Source: Sphaerochaetaceae bacterium (GTDB lineage: Bacteria; Spirochaetota; Spirochaetia; Sphaerochaetales; Sphaerochaetaceae). From it: DNA of 33,264 nucleotides. A program made the translations under genes and the position numbers. The stretch is from positions 1 to 33,264 of the forward strand of contig JAKSPE010000019.1 in assembly GCA_024405015.1 (NCBI GenBank). Direction: 5' to 3'. Shown here one piece after another: positions 8,108-15,036 of the stretch (position 1 is the first letter of the stretch; the number at the start of each line of letters is the position of its first letter). The notes under the pieces are model-generated. The model had not been told where the DNA came from. It did no database searches and saw only the letters and a program-made list of their open reading frames with translations.

Positions 8108-8179
8108 GGTCTGTTCGTCTAATGGTCAGGATAACGGGTTTTCATCCCGTTAACATGGGTTCAATTCCCGTACAGACTG
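8108..8179 (+). tRNA. tRNA-Glu(TTC)-like
   Basis: Acceptor GGTCTGT/ACAGACT (G-T at 1-72), anticodon stem ACGGG/CCCGT with loop TTTTCAT giving anticodon TTC, and T loop TTCAATT. The TTCGTCTAATGG D-arm entry is typical of Glu tRNAs. Discriminator is G; no CCA follows. Confidence 0.85.
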
Positions 8180-8185
8180 AAAATT

Positions 8186-8257
8186 GCCACTGTAGCATAG
8201 CGGTTATGCACTGCCCTTGTAATGCAGGTGACGACAGTTCGAATCTGTCCGGTGGCT
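8186..8257 (+). tRNA. tRNA-Thr(TGT)-like
   Basis: Acceptor GCCACTG/CGGTGGC, D stem GCAT/ATGC, anticodon loop CTTGTAA giving TGT, T arm GACAG-TTCGAAT-CTGTC. The last anticodon-stem pair (31-39) is a C-T mismatch. CCA is not encoded; one base separates it from the next tRNA. Confidence 0.8.
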
Positions 8258-8258
8258 T

Positions 8259-8329
8259 AGGGACATCGTCCAAAGGTAGGACGCCGGATTTTGGTTCCGG
8301 GAATTGAGGTTCAAATCCTTATGTTCCTG
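8259..8329 (+). tRNA. tRNA-Gln(TTG)-like
   Basis: Acceptor AGGGACA/TGTTCCT with a weak first pair and discriminator G as usual for Gln, D stem GTCC/GGAC, anticodon stem CCGGA/TCCGG with loop TTTTGGT giving TTG, T loop TTCAAAT. CCA is not encoded. Confidence 0.85.
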
Positions 8330-8333
8330 ATTT

Positions 8334-8405
8334 GCCAACGTGGCCAAATGGTAAGGCTCTGCACTCATATTGCAGCGATTATTGGTTCAAGTCCAATCGT
8401 TGGTA
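8334..8405 (+). tRNA. tRNA-Met(CAT)-like
   Basis: Acceptor GCCAACG/CGTTGGT (G-T at 1-72), D stem GCC/GGC, anticodon stem CTGCA/TGCAG with loop CTCATAT giving CAT, T arm ATTGG-TTCAAGT-CCAAT, discriminator A. It could be elongator Met or a lysidine-modified Ile tRNA; it lacks the three G-C pairs of an initiator anticodon stem. CCA is not encoded. Confidence 0.75.
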
Positions 8406-8408
8406 TTG

Positions 8409-8479
8409 TGGAATGTAGTTTAATGGGAAAACATCGGATTGTGGATCCGAAGTTACGGGTTCGAGCCCCGTCTTTCCAA
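8409..8479 (+). tRNA. tRNA-His(GTG)-like
   Basis: Anticodon stem TCGGA/TCCGA with loop TTGTGGA gives GTG; D stem GTTT/AAAC; T arm ACGGG-TTCGAGC-CCCGT. The acceptor TGGAATG/CTTTCCA has a T-T mismatch at 6-67. A G occurs at 8408 (position -1), but position 73 is A, not the C expected to pair with it in most bacteria. CCA is not encoded. Confidence 0.7.
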
Positions 8480-8481
8480 AC

Positions 8482-8552
8482 GGTAACATAGTTCAATGGT
8501 AGAACAACGGACTGAAAATCCGCATATACTTGTTCAACTCAAGTTGTCACCA
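8482..8552 (+). tRNA. tRNA-Phe(GAA)-like
   Basis: Acceptor GGTAACA/TGTCACC has an A-C mismatch at 4-69; D stem GTTC/GAAC; anticodon loop CTGAAAA gives GAA, with an A-C mismatch at the top of the stem; T arm ACTTG-TTCAACT-CAAGT; discriminator A. The last and most degenerate member of the array. Confidence 0.7.
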
Positions 8553-8575
8553 TATAAGTCTGCAACAAAATCGGA

Positions 8576-8651
8576 ATGAGGTGAAAGGGGGAACCCACCT
8601 CATGGATCGATTTATTCCAATTTGAGTTTTCTTTTGCCATTTGGAATAAAT
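8576..8651 (+). other. Two strong inverted repeats after the tRNA array
   Basis: ATGAGGTG (8576-8583) pairs perfectly with CACCTCAT (8596-8603) around a 12-base loop. Next, ATTTATTCCAA (8610-8620) pairs perfectly with TTGGAATAAAT (8641-8651) around 20 bases, followed by TTTTG. They lie just after the array and may terminate or process its transcript. Neither has a long T tract, so intrinsic termination is uncertain. Confidence 0.5.
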
Positions 8652-8719
8652 TTTGTCCCAAGAACACAGTTTTCAGGGGCTGTTGGTAGAAAAGTCTGAA
8701 GGATAAGCTGATTTGACAT

Positions 8720-8755
8720 GAAAAATGGGCTGCAACAGAATCTGTCACAGCCCAT
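8720..8755 (-). terminator. Intrinsic terminator of the purine permease gene
   Basis: ATGGGCTG (8725-8732) pairs with CAGCCCAT (8748-8755), with an inner ACAGA/TCTGT stem. Read on the minus strand the stem is followed by TTTTTCAT, about 20 bases after the permease stop. Confidence 0.75.
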
Positions 8756-8776
8756 GCGAGAGTTCAAGAGATTACA

Positions 8777-10222
8777 TCACTCCATGGCATCCAGATTGAC
8801 ATCTTTTGGAAGGATGATGTTCAGAAGGATGGCGATGATGGCAGCTGGAACAATGCCGGAACCACCGAAGATGTACTTTGTCCACTGTGGCAGGAAGTTC
8901 TGTACTGCAGTGGTAGCACCCATACCATAACCAAGACCAAGTGCCAAGGCAACGATGGTAGCGTTTCTGCCGTCCAGCGGAGTCTTTGTGATGAGGTTGA
9001 TTCCAGAGATGCAGATGGAAGCGAACATGAAGACGGCTGCACCACCAAGAACCGGCTGAGGCATGATGGAGATGATGGCTCCGATCTTTGGGAAGAGACC
9101 TGCAAGAATCAGAATGATGGCACCCATGGCGATACAGAATCGGTTGACGACCTTTGTCATTCCGACAAGACCGACGTTCTGGGAGAATGAAGTGTTTGGA
9201 AGAACACCGAAACAGGCGGCGAGGGAAGAACCGAAACCGTCACAGGTGACAGAGCCTGCGAGCTCCTTGTCGGTTGCTTCGCGGCCAAGACCACCTTCGG
9301 TGATACCGGAAGTGTCACCGACTGTCTCGACTGCTGTGACAACGAACATGATGCACATCGGAACAATGGCGCTGAGGTTGAACTGCGGTTTGACAGGGAA
9401 GAGTTTTGGAATGGAGAACCAGGAAGCCGTCTTGACCTGAGACCAGTTGGTCAGGTAAGCACAAGTGACAATCTTGTCACCGATCTGAATTTCATGAGGC
9501 AGGAAAAGGCCCATGATGGCAGAAACGGCGTAACCTGCGATGATACCCAACAGGATGGCGGAAATGGAGGTGAAACCCTTGGTGAAGTGCTTGAAGAAGA
9601 CGATAACTGAAAGGGTGATAAGTCCAAGAACCAGGTTGTAGAGAGCACCATAGTCTGCAGCGGAAGAGCCACCGCCGAAGAATCCGATACCAACAGAGAG
9701 AAGGGAAAGACCGATTGCGATGACAACGGTTCCTGTGACCACTGGTGGGAAGAACTTTCGCAGAGGCTTGATGATGAAGCCAAGGAACATCTCAAAGAGA
9801 CCGCCACACATGGAAGCTCCCATGATGGCACCATAGGCGTAGATACCTGCAGAGACGTTGGTTGAGATGGTTCCTGCTGCGATACCAGCCATAATGGCTC
9901 CTGCTACGGCATTGTTGATGCCAATGAAGCCGGAAGAGGTTCCCATGACGATAGGGAGTTTTCCTCCGATAGGTCCAATCGGATAGAGCTGGATGAGAGT
10001 GACGACTCCTGCAATGAACATAGCGTTCTGCAAAAGTGCGACTCTCAGTTCTCCCAAACCATTCTGGGCGGTGATGGAACAGACACCCATGATGATGAGC
10101 AGAGGAGAGAGGTTTCCGACAAACATGGCGAGGACATGCTGGAGACCAAGAGGAATAGCTTGCTTAAGTGGGACGCGACCATCCAACTCATACGGGGTGG
10201 AATAGGTTTTCTTTTCAGTCAT
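8777..10222 (-). CDS. NCS2-family purine (xanthine/urate-type) permease
   Basis: A 481-residue, multi-span protein of the nucleobase-ascorbate transporter family. It begins with IPLGLQHVLAMFVGNLSP, the conserved first membrane segment with the QH motif, and contains the Glu-bearing TAVETVGDTSGITEGG segment and the NAT signature QNVGLVGMTKVVNR, both substrate-site regions. The QH, ETVGD and QNxG pattern fits the xanthine/uric acid branch better than the uracil branch, but specificity is inference. It would import purine base with protons across the inner membrane. GGAG lies 7 bases before the ATG; a terminator follows. It stands alone on the minus strand. Confidence 0.92.
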   Translation of the reverse strand: MTEKKTYSTPYELDGRVPLKQAIPLGLQHVLAMFVGNLSPLLIIMGVCSITAQNGLGELRVALLQNAMFIAGVVTLIQLYPIGPIGGKLPIVMGTSSGFIGINNAVAGAIMAGIAAGTISTNVSAGIYAYGAIMGASMCGGLFEMFLGFIIKPLRKFFPPVVTGTVVIAIGLSLLSVGIGFFGGGSSAADYGALYNLVLGLITLSVIVFFKHFTKGFTSISAILLGIIAGYAVSAIMGLFLPHEIQIGDKIVTCAYLTNWSQVKTASWFSIPKLFPVKPQFNLSAIVPMCIMFVVTAVETVGDTSGITEGGLGREATDKELAGSVTCDGFGSSLAACFGVLPNTSFSQNVGLVGMTKVVNRFCIAMGAIILILAGLFPKIGAIISIMPQPVLGGAAVFMFASICISGINLITKTPLDGRNATIVALALGLGYGMGATTAVQNFLPQWTKYIFGGSGIVPAAIIAILLNIILPKDVNLDAME

Positions 10223-10255
10223 ATATTCTCCTTATATTTGTTTTTACCATAAAGG

Positions 10256-10286
10256 AAAGAAGGCAATGGTGCAACCATTTTTCTTT
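10256..10286 (-). promoter_or_regulatory. Leader hairpin upstream of the purine permease
   Basis: In the minus-strand leader, AATGGT/ACCATT closes a 3-base loop and an outer AAAGAA/TTCTTT helix extends the stem, with a small bulge between, 34-64 bases before the start. I looked for the purine riboswitch core and did not find it. It could be an attenuating or protein-bound element. Confidence 0.3.
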
Positions 10287-10331
10287 GCTGCGTAAGAGGA
10301 TATGGCTATAGGAGGGATTTTTGTGTCTATC

Positions 10332-10361
10332 TTGATTGTTTTGCCCTCGATTTGTCATAAT
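10332..10361 (+). promoter_or_regulatory. Candidate promoter of the phn operon
   Basis: TTGATT (10332-10337) and CATAAT (10356-10361) are 18 bases apart, placing the transcription start near 10368, about 30 bases before phnD. Confidence 0.5.
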
Positions 10362-10389
10362 AGTAACATCCGAGGGTAACCCTCGAGGG
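10344..10389. promoter_or_regulatory. CCCTCGA-type repeats across the phnD promoter and leader
   Basis: CCCTCGA occurs at 10344-10350 (between -35 and -10) and 10380-10386; CGAGGG at 10371-10376 forms CGAGGG-TAA-CCCTCG, and CCCTCGAGGG (10380-10389) is itself a palindrome that includes the ribosome-binding GAGGGAG. The layout suits an operator or a leader hairpin that masks the ribosome site. Confidence 0.45.
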
Positions 10390-10397
10390 AGTAAAAA

Positions 10398-11468
10398 ATG
10401 AAAAAAACTATCGCAATCCTTCTGGTTGTCGCTTGTGCATTCGCAGTTTTTGCACAGGGCGCAACTGAAAGCAAGCCGGCTACAGACTCCAAGGTCATTG
10501 ATAGCCTGACACTCGTCTATGCTCCAACATACGAAGTGAGCACACTCACCAAGATGATGGAACCACTTAAGGAATCTCTTCCAAGAGCTCTTGCCAACTA
10601 TGGCTACACACTTGAGAAGTTCGACGTTACAGTTGCAACAAGCATGGAGATCATCGCTGAAGGTCTCGCAGCTGGTACTATCGATTTCGGTGTCGTCGGT
10701 GCTACAACTTATGTCCTTTATGAAGACGAAGTCGTACCACTTGCACAGGTTTCCAGACTTGGTTATGAGCACGATACAAGAAACATCGCTGACTGGAACA
10801 CAGGTAATGTCACAAAGTCTGACACAGTCATGTGCCCAGGTTCCAGATCTGTCCTTTGGGTCAACATCCTTACAGAGAAGGGCCAGGAGCTCCTCGCTAA
10901 GGCTGAGAACAACAACCTCACATGGGATGACCTCGTAAACGCAAAGTGGTCCCTTGGTAAGACAACATCCGCAACATCCTTCATCCTTCCTTCCCTTTGG
11001 CTCGATGAGATGTATGGTACAGGTGTTGGACAGTCCAAGAAGAGCGTTGAGATGCTGAAGAACGCTTCTGTCGGTAACGGCGGTTCTGCTATCATCGAAG
11101 CTCTGCTTCTCGGTCAGGTCGATATCGCTTGTAATTACCAGGACAAGGTCTATGGTGAGCAGGCAACTTACGATGCATTCGCAAAGCTCTATCCAGAACT
11201 TGCAGCTCAGGGAAAGAAGCCACAGGATATCCTGAAGGCAATCGCTCTTACTGAGAGAAGTGTCAACGAAGTCTGGCTCGCAGGTACAGGTCCAAAGATG
11301 ACTCCTGAATTCTGTGATGCTCTTGCAAAGGCTCTCATGGATCTTGCAAACTCTGCTGACCCAGCTGACAACCAGCCATTCCGCGATGTCAACCAGGATG
11401 GTCTTATTGTTCCACTTCCTGAGTACTTCGAGGGTGCTCGCCAGCAGGTTGCTGCAGCTTCCAAGTAA
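10398..11468 (+). CDS. phnD: Phosphonate-type ABC transporter substrate-binding protein
   Basis: A 356-residue exported protein. The signal peptide MKKTIAILL...FAVFA ends before QGATES, the style of spirochaete binding proteins. The mature domain starts LTLVYAPTYEVSTL and contains TIDFGVVGATTYVLYED and GQVDIACNYQD, typical of the PhnD-like type 2 periplasmic fold, where the ligand phosphoryl group is held by a Ser/Thr-rich pocket. GAGGGAG lies 6 bases before the ATG. A strong hairpin after the stop likely lets it be made in excess over the membrane components. Ligand could be a phosphonate, phosphite or a phosphate ester; no C-P lyase genes are present to decide. Confidence 0.9.
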   Translation: MKKTIAILLVVACAFAVFAQGATESKPATDSKVIDSLTLVYAPTYEVSTLTKMMEPLKESLPRALANYGYTLEKFDVTVATSMEIIAEGLAAGTIDFGVVGATTYVLYEDEVVPLAQVSRLGYEHDTRNIADWNTGNVTKSDTVMCPGSRSVLWVNILTEKGQELLAKAENNNLTWDDLVNAKWSLGKTTSATSFILPSLWLDEMYGTGVGQSKKSVEMLKNASVGNGGSAIIEALLLGQVDIACNYQDKVYGEQATYDAFAKLYPELAAQGKKPQDILKAIALTERSVNEVWLAGTGPKMTPEFCDALAKALMDLANSADPADNQPFRDVNQDGLIVPLPEYFEGARQQVAAASK

Positions 11469-11513
11469 GACTTGAGTTGCTTAGACAACTGAATCTTTCA
11501 CTAGAAGAATTCG

Positions 11514-11538
11514 AACAGGGGGAGACTTTCCCCCTGTT
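11514..11538 (+). terminator. Strong hairpin between phnD and phnC
   Basis: AACAGGGGGA (11514-11523) pairs perfectly with TCCCCCTGTT (11529-11538). The T tract is short, so it fits partial termination or 3' protection of the phnD message rather than a full stop. Confidence 0.65.
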
Positions 11539-11559
11539 TGCCGTTTAACCGGAGAAAAC

Positions 11560-12330
11560 ATGATTAAATTTGAACACGTTTCCAAAGTCTATGGTAATGG
11601 CACAAGAGGCCTTGATGATGTCAATCTGGAGATCCAGGATGGTGAATTCGTTGCCATCATCGGACTTTCCGGCGCTGGAAAGTCCACTCTGATTCGAACC
11701 ATAAACAAGATGATTGATGTCACTGACGGCAGTCTGACCGTCGATGGAGTGGATGTTTCCACCCTGAAGGGCGGGGCTCTCAGAAAATTCAGACGCAAGA
11801 TTGGTATGGTCTTCCAGTCCTTCAATCTAGTTACCAAGATTTCCGTCATCAACAATGTTCTGACGGCAAGAGCTGCAGAGATGTCGTTCCTTCGTGTTCT
11901 TTTCGGTCTCTATAAGAAAGCCGACAAGATCAAGGCTCTTGAAGCCTTGGACAAAGTCGGCATCCTGGACAAGGCATATATTCGTGCTGACCAGCTTTCC
12001 GGCGGTCAGCAGCAGAGAGTCGCCTTGGCCAGAACGTTGGCACAGGATCCTGAAGTCATCCTTGCTGACGAACCTGTTGCAGCACTTGACCCTGTCATGG
12101 CAGAAGCTGTCATGAACGACTTCAAGCGCATCAACAAGGAATTGGGAATCACCGTTCTCATCAACATTCACCATGTTGACCTGGCTCTTCAGTATGCAGA
12201 CAGGGTTTTGGGTATCCGTGCCGGAAAGATTGTCTATGACGGACCTGCATCTGAAATTACAGAAGAGACGCTGCAGCAGATCTACGGAAGAAAGCTCACC
12301 GACGATGAGTTCATGAAGGAGAAGAAGTGA
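11560..12330 (+). CDS. phnC: Phosphonate-type ABC transporter ATP-binding protein
   Basis: A 256-residue ABC ATPase with all motifs intact: Walker A GLSGAGKST (35-43), Q-loop Gln86, signature LSGGQQQR (146-153), Walker B VILADEP (166-172), D-loop ALDP, and the H-loop in NIHHVD (about 203-206). The NIHHVDLALQYADRVLGIRAG stretch and the C-terminal EETLQQIYG are typical of PhnC. It powers uptake with the two permeases that follow. CCGGAG provides the ribosome site. Its stop overlaps the next start (TGATG). Confidence 0.95.
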   Translation: MIKFEHVSKVYGNGTRGLDDVNLEIQDGEFVAIIGLSGAGKSTLIRTINKMIDVTDGSLTVDGVDVSTLKGGALRKFRRKIGMVFQSFNLVTKISVINNVLTARAAEMSFLRVLFGLYKKADKIKALEALDKVGILDKAYIRADQLSGGQQQRVALARTLAQDPEVILADEPVAALDPVMAEAVMNDFKRINKELGITVLINIHHVDLALQYADRVLGIRAGKIVYDGPASEITEETLQQIYGRKLTDDEFMKEKK

Positions 12331-13160
12331 TGTTTGACGATCTTCTGCATGTCTTCGTTCCTCGTACGTACAAGCTTCCGAATGGAAAGGTTGTCAAAGA
12401 GAAGGTGAACAAGACCCCATATCTGGTCATCCTGGTCATTCTGATGATCATTGGATGCTGCCGTATTGCCAAGGTTGATTTTGGGTTGCTCATAAAGAGA
12501 GGCCATTTCTTCTTTGACATGCTGAGCAAGATGTTCCCTTGCAACTGGGAATACTGGCCTCTCATGAAGAAGGCTATGCTGGACACCATCATCATGTCCC
12601 TTCTGGGATCTGTGGTGGGTTGCCTCATTGGTCTTCCGGTCAGTTTCTACATTTCCACCAATTTTAAGATCCCAAAGTGGATCACAGTGTCCTCCAGAGT
12701 TTTCCTTACACTTTTCAGAACACTGCCAATCATGGTTTTTGCCTGCTTCTTCCAGCTTCTCTTCGGCATGGGAACCTTCACTGGAACCATGGCTATTACA
12801 GTTTTCACGTTCACCATCTGTACCAAGATGATGTATGAGTACATTGAAACTGTGGACATGGGAGCTTATGAAGCAATCCAGTCTACCGGTGCTTCCAGGC
12901 CAAAGTGCATCTGGACTGCCATTTGGCCACAGGTGAAGGGCTATTACTTTTCCACAGTCCTTCTGACACTGGAATCCAACGTCAAGAGCGCTTCCATTCT
13001 CGGATATGTCGGTGCCGGTGGTATCGGTATTGTCCTGGATAGCCAGCTCTCCCTCAGAAAATATGCAAATCTCGGTCTCGTAGTCCTTGTCATGACCGTG
13101 ACTGTCGTCGCTCTTGAGTTCCTGGCTCGCTATGGAAGAAGGAAATTGTCAGACGTATGA
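12330..13160 (+). CDS. phnE: Phosphonate-type ABC transporter permease, first copy
   Basis: A 276-residue inner-membrane permease with about six hydrophobic segments. The cytoplasmic coupling loop has the EAA-type sequence YEAIQSTGASRPKCIWTAIWPQV, followed by SNVKSASILGYVGAGGIG, the usual PhnE ending. Its first ~45 residues form an N-terminal cytoplasmic stretch. The ATG at 12330 overlaps the phnC stop; a GTG one codon earlier is an alternative. The gene is paired with a second phnE, as in many phosphonate loci where the two form a heterodimer. Confidence 0.93.
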   Translation: MFDDLLHVFVPRTYKLPNGKVVKEKVNKTPYLVILVILMIIGCCRIAKVDFGLLIKRGHFFFDMLSKMFPCNWEYWPLMKKAMLDTIIMSLLGSVVGCLIGLPVSFYISTNFKIPKWITVSSRVFLTLFRTLPIMVFACFFQLLFGMGTFTGTMAITVFTFTICTKMMYEYIETVDMGAYEAIQSTGASRPKCIWTAIWPQVKGYYFSTVLLTLESNVKSASILGYVGAGGIGIVLDSQLSLRKYANLGLVVLVMTVTVVALEFLARYGRRKLSDV

Positions 13161-13969
13161 ACGAACGAATCGAAGATAAACTGAAAAAATATCCTGCCGT
13201 CTGGGTGAAGTTTGTCGTGATGGCCATTTTCATTGCCATCATGTTCTTACTCGGAAAGATCACACTCCAGTTCAATGAAATCACAGAATTGGGTGTGCGT
13301 CTCATCAAGGCTGCCCTTTATGGTCTTCTCACACCATCTTGGGACATGATTACAGACCTTTCTCCAAATGGTCTTCTTTATATGGTGATTGAGACCTTCG
13401 CCATCGGTTTCCTCGGAACCATCATCGGTGCAGTTCTCTCCATCCCATTGGCCTTCCTTTGCAGCCACCGTACAGCACCAAGATGGGTGAACGTCATCTT
13501 CATCTTCCTGGTCACTGTCGTCCGTTCCTTCCCGACCATCATGATTGCCATCATGTTCGTCAAGACCGTTGGAAGTGGTCCTTTTGCGGGAGTGCTGACT
13601 ATGGTTATCGGTTCAACCGGTATGATTACCAAGATGACGATGGAAGCTATTGAGGACCTGGACAATGGAGTCGTGGAAGCACTGGATGCATCTGGCTGCA
13701 ATGCCTTTACCAAGATTCGTTTAGGCATTCTACCTCAGCTCAGTGCTGCTATGCTGTCCAATATCCTTTATCGTCTGGACATCAACGTCAAGAATGCCTC
13801 CATCCTTGGTCTTGTCGGAGCCGGCGGAATCGGTGCTGCCTTGATTATGGGAATCGAGTACCGAAAATGGAATGAGGTTGGAGCTCTTCTTTGGGGTATT
13901 GTCATACTGGTACTGCTCATTGAACTTGTCTCCACAAAAATCAGAAAGAGTATTTCTTCAAAGGATTGA
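13157..13969 (+). CDS. phnE: Phosphonate-type ABC transporter permease, second copy
   Basis: A 270-residue permease paralogous to the previous gene. It has about six membrane segments, the coupling loop VEALDASGCNAFTKIRLGILPQL and the INVKNASILGLVGAGGIGAAL ending. It overlaps the first permease by 4 bases (ATGA), so equal synthesis and a heterodimeric channel are likely. The N terminus is shorter and lysine-rich (ERIEDKLKKY), fixing topology with the start in the cytoplasm. Confidence 0.93.
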   Translation: MNERIEDKLKKYPAVWVKFVVMAIFIAIMFLLGKITLQFNEITELGVRLIKAALYGLLTPSWDMITDLSPNGLLYMVIETFAIGFLGTIIGAVLSIPLAFLCSHRTAPRWVNVIFIFLVTVVRSFPTIMIAIMFVKTVGSGPFAGVLTMVIGSTGMITKMTMEAIEDLDNGVVEALDASGCNAFTKIRLGILPQLSAAMLSNILYRLDINVKNASILGLVGAGGIGAALIMGIEYRKWNEVGALLWGIVILVLLIELVSTKIRKSISSKD

Positions 13970-13971
13970 GT

Positions 13972-14685
13972 ATGCTGGATCTTGTAGACCTTCACACCCA
14001 TACCATTGCCAGTGGTCATGCTTTCAACACCCTTTACGAGATGGCAAAGTCCGCCTCTGAAAAGGAACTTGGGCTTTATGGTATCTCCGATCATGGTCCT
14101 GCCATGGAGGGAAGTGCCAACCGTTTCTATTTCATTGCCGGTGATCGTGTACCGAATGAGATGTTTGGTGTGCGAACTCTGTTTGGCATTGAGTTCAACA
14201 TCATCGATTTCGATGGTTCTGTGGACGTGAACGGCATGTGGACAAAGAACCTGAAGTATGGCATTGCCAGCCTTCATGATGTCTGCATTCAGCCTGGAAC
14301 GCAGAAGGAGAACACCTGGGCCTATATCAATGCTATGGCCAATCCTCATGTGAATATCATCGGCCATCCAGATGATGCTACCTACGATGTGGATATGGAG
14401 ACTTTGGCCAAAGCTGCCAAGGATAACAATGTCATTTTGGAACTGAATGAGAATTCCGTAAAACCGAAAAGCTATCGTGGAAATGCCAGAGTGAACTCTC
14501 TTCGCATGTTGGAAGCCGCTGCCAAATATGGAACGAAAATCCTTATGGGTAGCGATGCTCACATCGAGTATGAGATCGGCTGCCATCGTTACGGACATGA
14601 GATTCTGAAGGAAGTCGGATTTCCGGAGGATCTGGTCCTGAACAAATCAGTGGAGGAAACGCTGGAAGCATTAAAGCGCTTCTGA
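13972..14685 (+). CDS. PHP-domain phosphoesterase (YcdX-like)
   Basis: A 237-residue PHP-superfamily hydrolase. Metal ligands lie in the expected motifs: DLHTHT (His8, His10), GISDHGP, FGIEFN, SLHDVC, IIGHPDD and GSDAHIEYE. The compact size matches the YcdX/phosphatase group rather than the polymerase or histidinol-phosphatase types. PHP enzymes hydrolyse phosphate esters with two or three Zn, Mn or Fe ions; this one has no signal and is cytoplasmic. It starts 2 bases after the second permease stop, so it belongs to the phn transcript and probably acts on the imported ligand (inference). A clear terminator follows. Confidence 0.9.
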   Translation: MLDLVDLHTHTIASGHAFNTLYEMAKSASEKELGLYGISDHGPAMEGSANRFYFIAGDRVPNEMFGVRTLFGIEFNIIDFDGSVDVNGMWTKNLKYGIASLHDVCIQPGTQKENTWAYINAMANPHVNIIGHPDDATYDVDMETLAKAAKDNNVILELNENSVKPKSYRGNARVNSLRMLEAAAKYGTKILMGSDAHIEYEIGCHRYGHEILKEVGFPEDLVLNKSVEETLEALKRF

Positions 14686-14710
14686 TTATTCTTTGAGTGT
14701 AGAGATGTAA

Positions 14711-14749
14711 GAGGGAACTGTTGCTTGCAATGGTTCCTTCTTTCGTTTT
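14711..14749 (+). terminator. Terminator of the phn-PHP operon
   Basis: A nearly continuous 14-pair hairpin runs 14711-14740 (GAGGGAAC against GTTCCTTC, inner TTGC/GCAA), followed by TTTCGTTTT. It begins 26 bases after the PHP stop. Confidence 0.8.
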
Positions 14750-14757
14750 ACAAGCGC

Positions 14758-14903
14758 ATTCATGTATACAAAGTAATCTTAGAGGTGCAAAAAATGGTCT
14801 TTCAAGATTACAAAGTCATCTTGGATGATCGAAAATGGGCGTTCCAAGATTACAAAGTCATCTTGAAGGCTCAAAATTGTCTTTTCAAGATGACATGTAC
14901 TTG
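14758..14903 (+). repeat. 42-base tandem repeats with internal palindrome
   Basis: TACAAAGT recurs at 14767, 14809 and 14851, exactly 42 bases apart, in units beginning at 14758, 14800 and 14842; a partial fourth starts near 14884. Units 2 and 3 share TTCAAGATTACAAAGTCATC-type cores in which CAAGATTAC can pair with GTCATCTTG. Unit 1 is more divergent. The period equals 14 codons. Confidence 0.75.
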
Positions 14904-14904
14904 A
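14794..14904 (+). CDS. Possible 36-residue protein made of 14-residue repeats
   Basis: ATG at 14794 follows AGAGGTG by 6 bases and opens a 36-codon frame through the tandem repeats to TGA at 14902. It encodes FQDYKVIL twice, 14 residues apart. The ribosome site and the preserved frame favour translation, but the repeats could also be non-coding. I recall similar FQDYKVI repeats in hypothetical spirochaete proteins, which cannot be checked here. Confidence 0.3.
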   Translation: MVFQDYKVILDDRKWAFQDYKVILKAQNCLFKMTCT

Positions 14905-14990
14905 TGTTAATCAGTGTGGCCGCTGTACACGCTATGCACAGTGTAATCGATGAACATTAATGGTCTGAGTGGTTGTCGTTTGGATAAACG

Positions 14991-15034
14991 AAAATGGCGT
15001 ATTGCAATAGCTTAGTGTTGCAACACTCCATTTT
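14991..15034 (-). terminator. Nested palindrome, likely 3' end of the phosphatase-like gene
   Basis: AAAATGG (14991-14997) pairs with CCATTTT (15028-15034) and encloses ATTGCAAT (15001-15008) and the perfect palindrome AGTGTTGCAACACT (15014-15027). Read on the minus strand it lies directly after the stop at 15037 and ends in TTTTCG. Confidence 0.5.
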
Positions 15035-15036
15035 TA

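Noticed and set aside
8777..10222. Several plus-strand frames inside the purine permease gene
   Set aside because: They overlap a full-length, motif-bearing NCS2 permease and show no domains or ribosome sites of their own.
10223..10397. Purine riboswitch before the permease
   Set aside because: The conserved purine aptamer core sequences are not found; only a simple hairpin is present.
14758..14903. CRISPR array
   Set aside because: Only three units with similar, not unique, spacers; the period is 42 and the palindrome lies inside a unit that also reads as codons. No cas genes are present.
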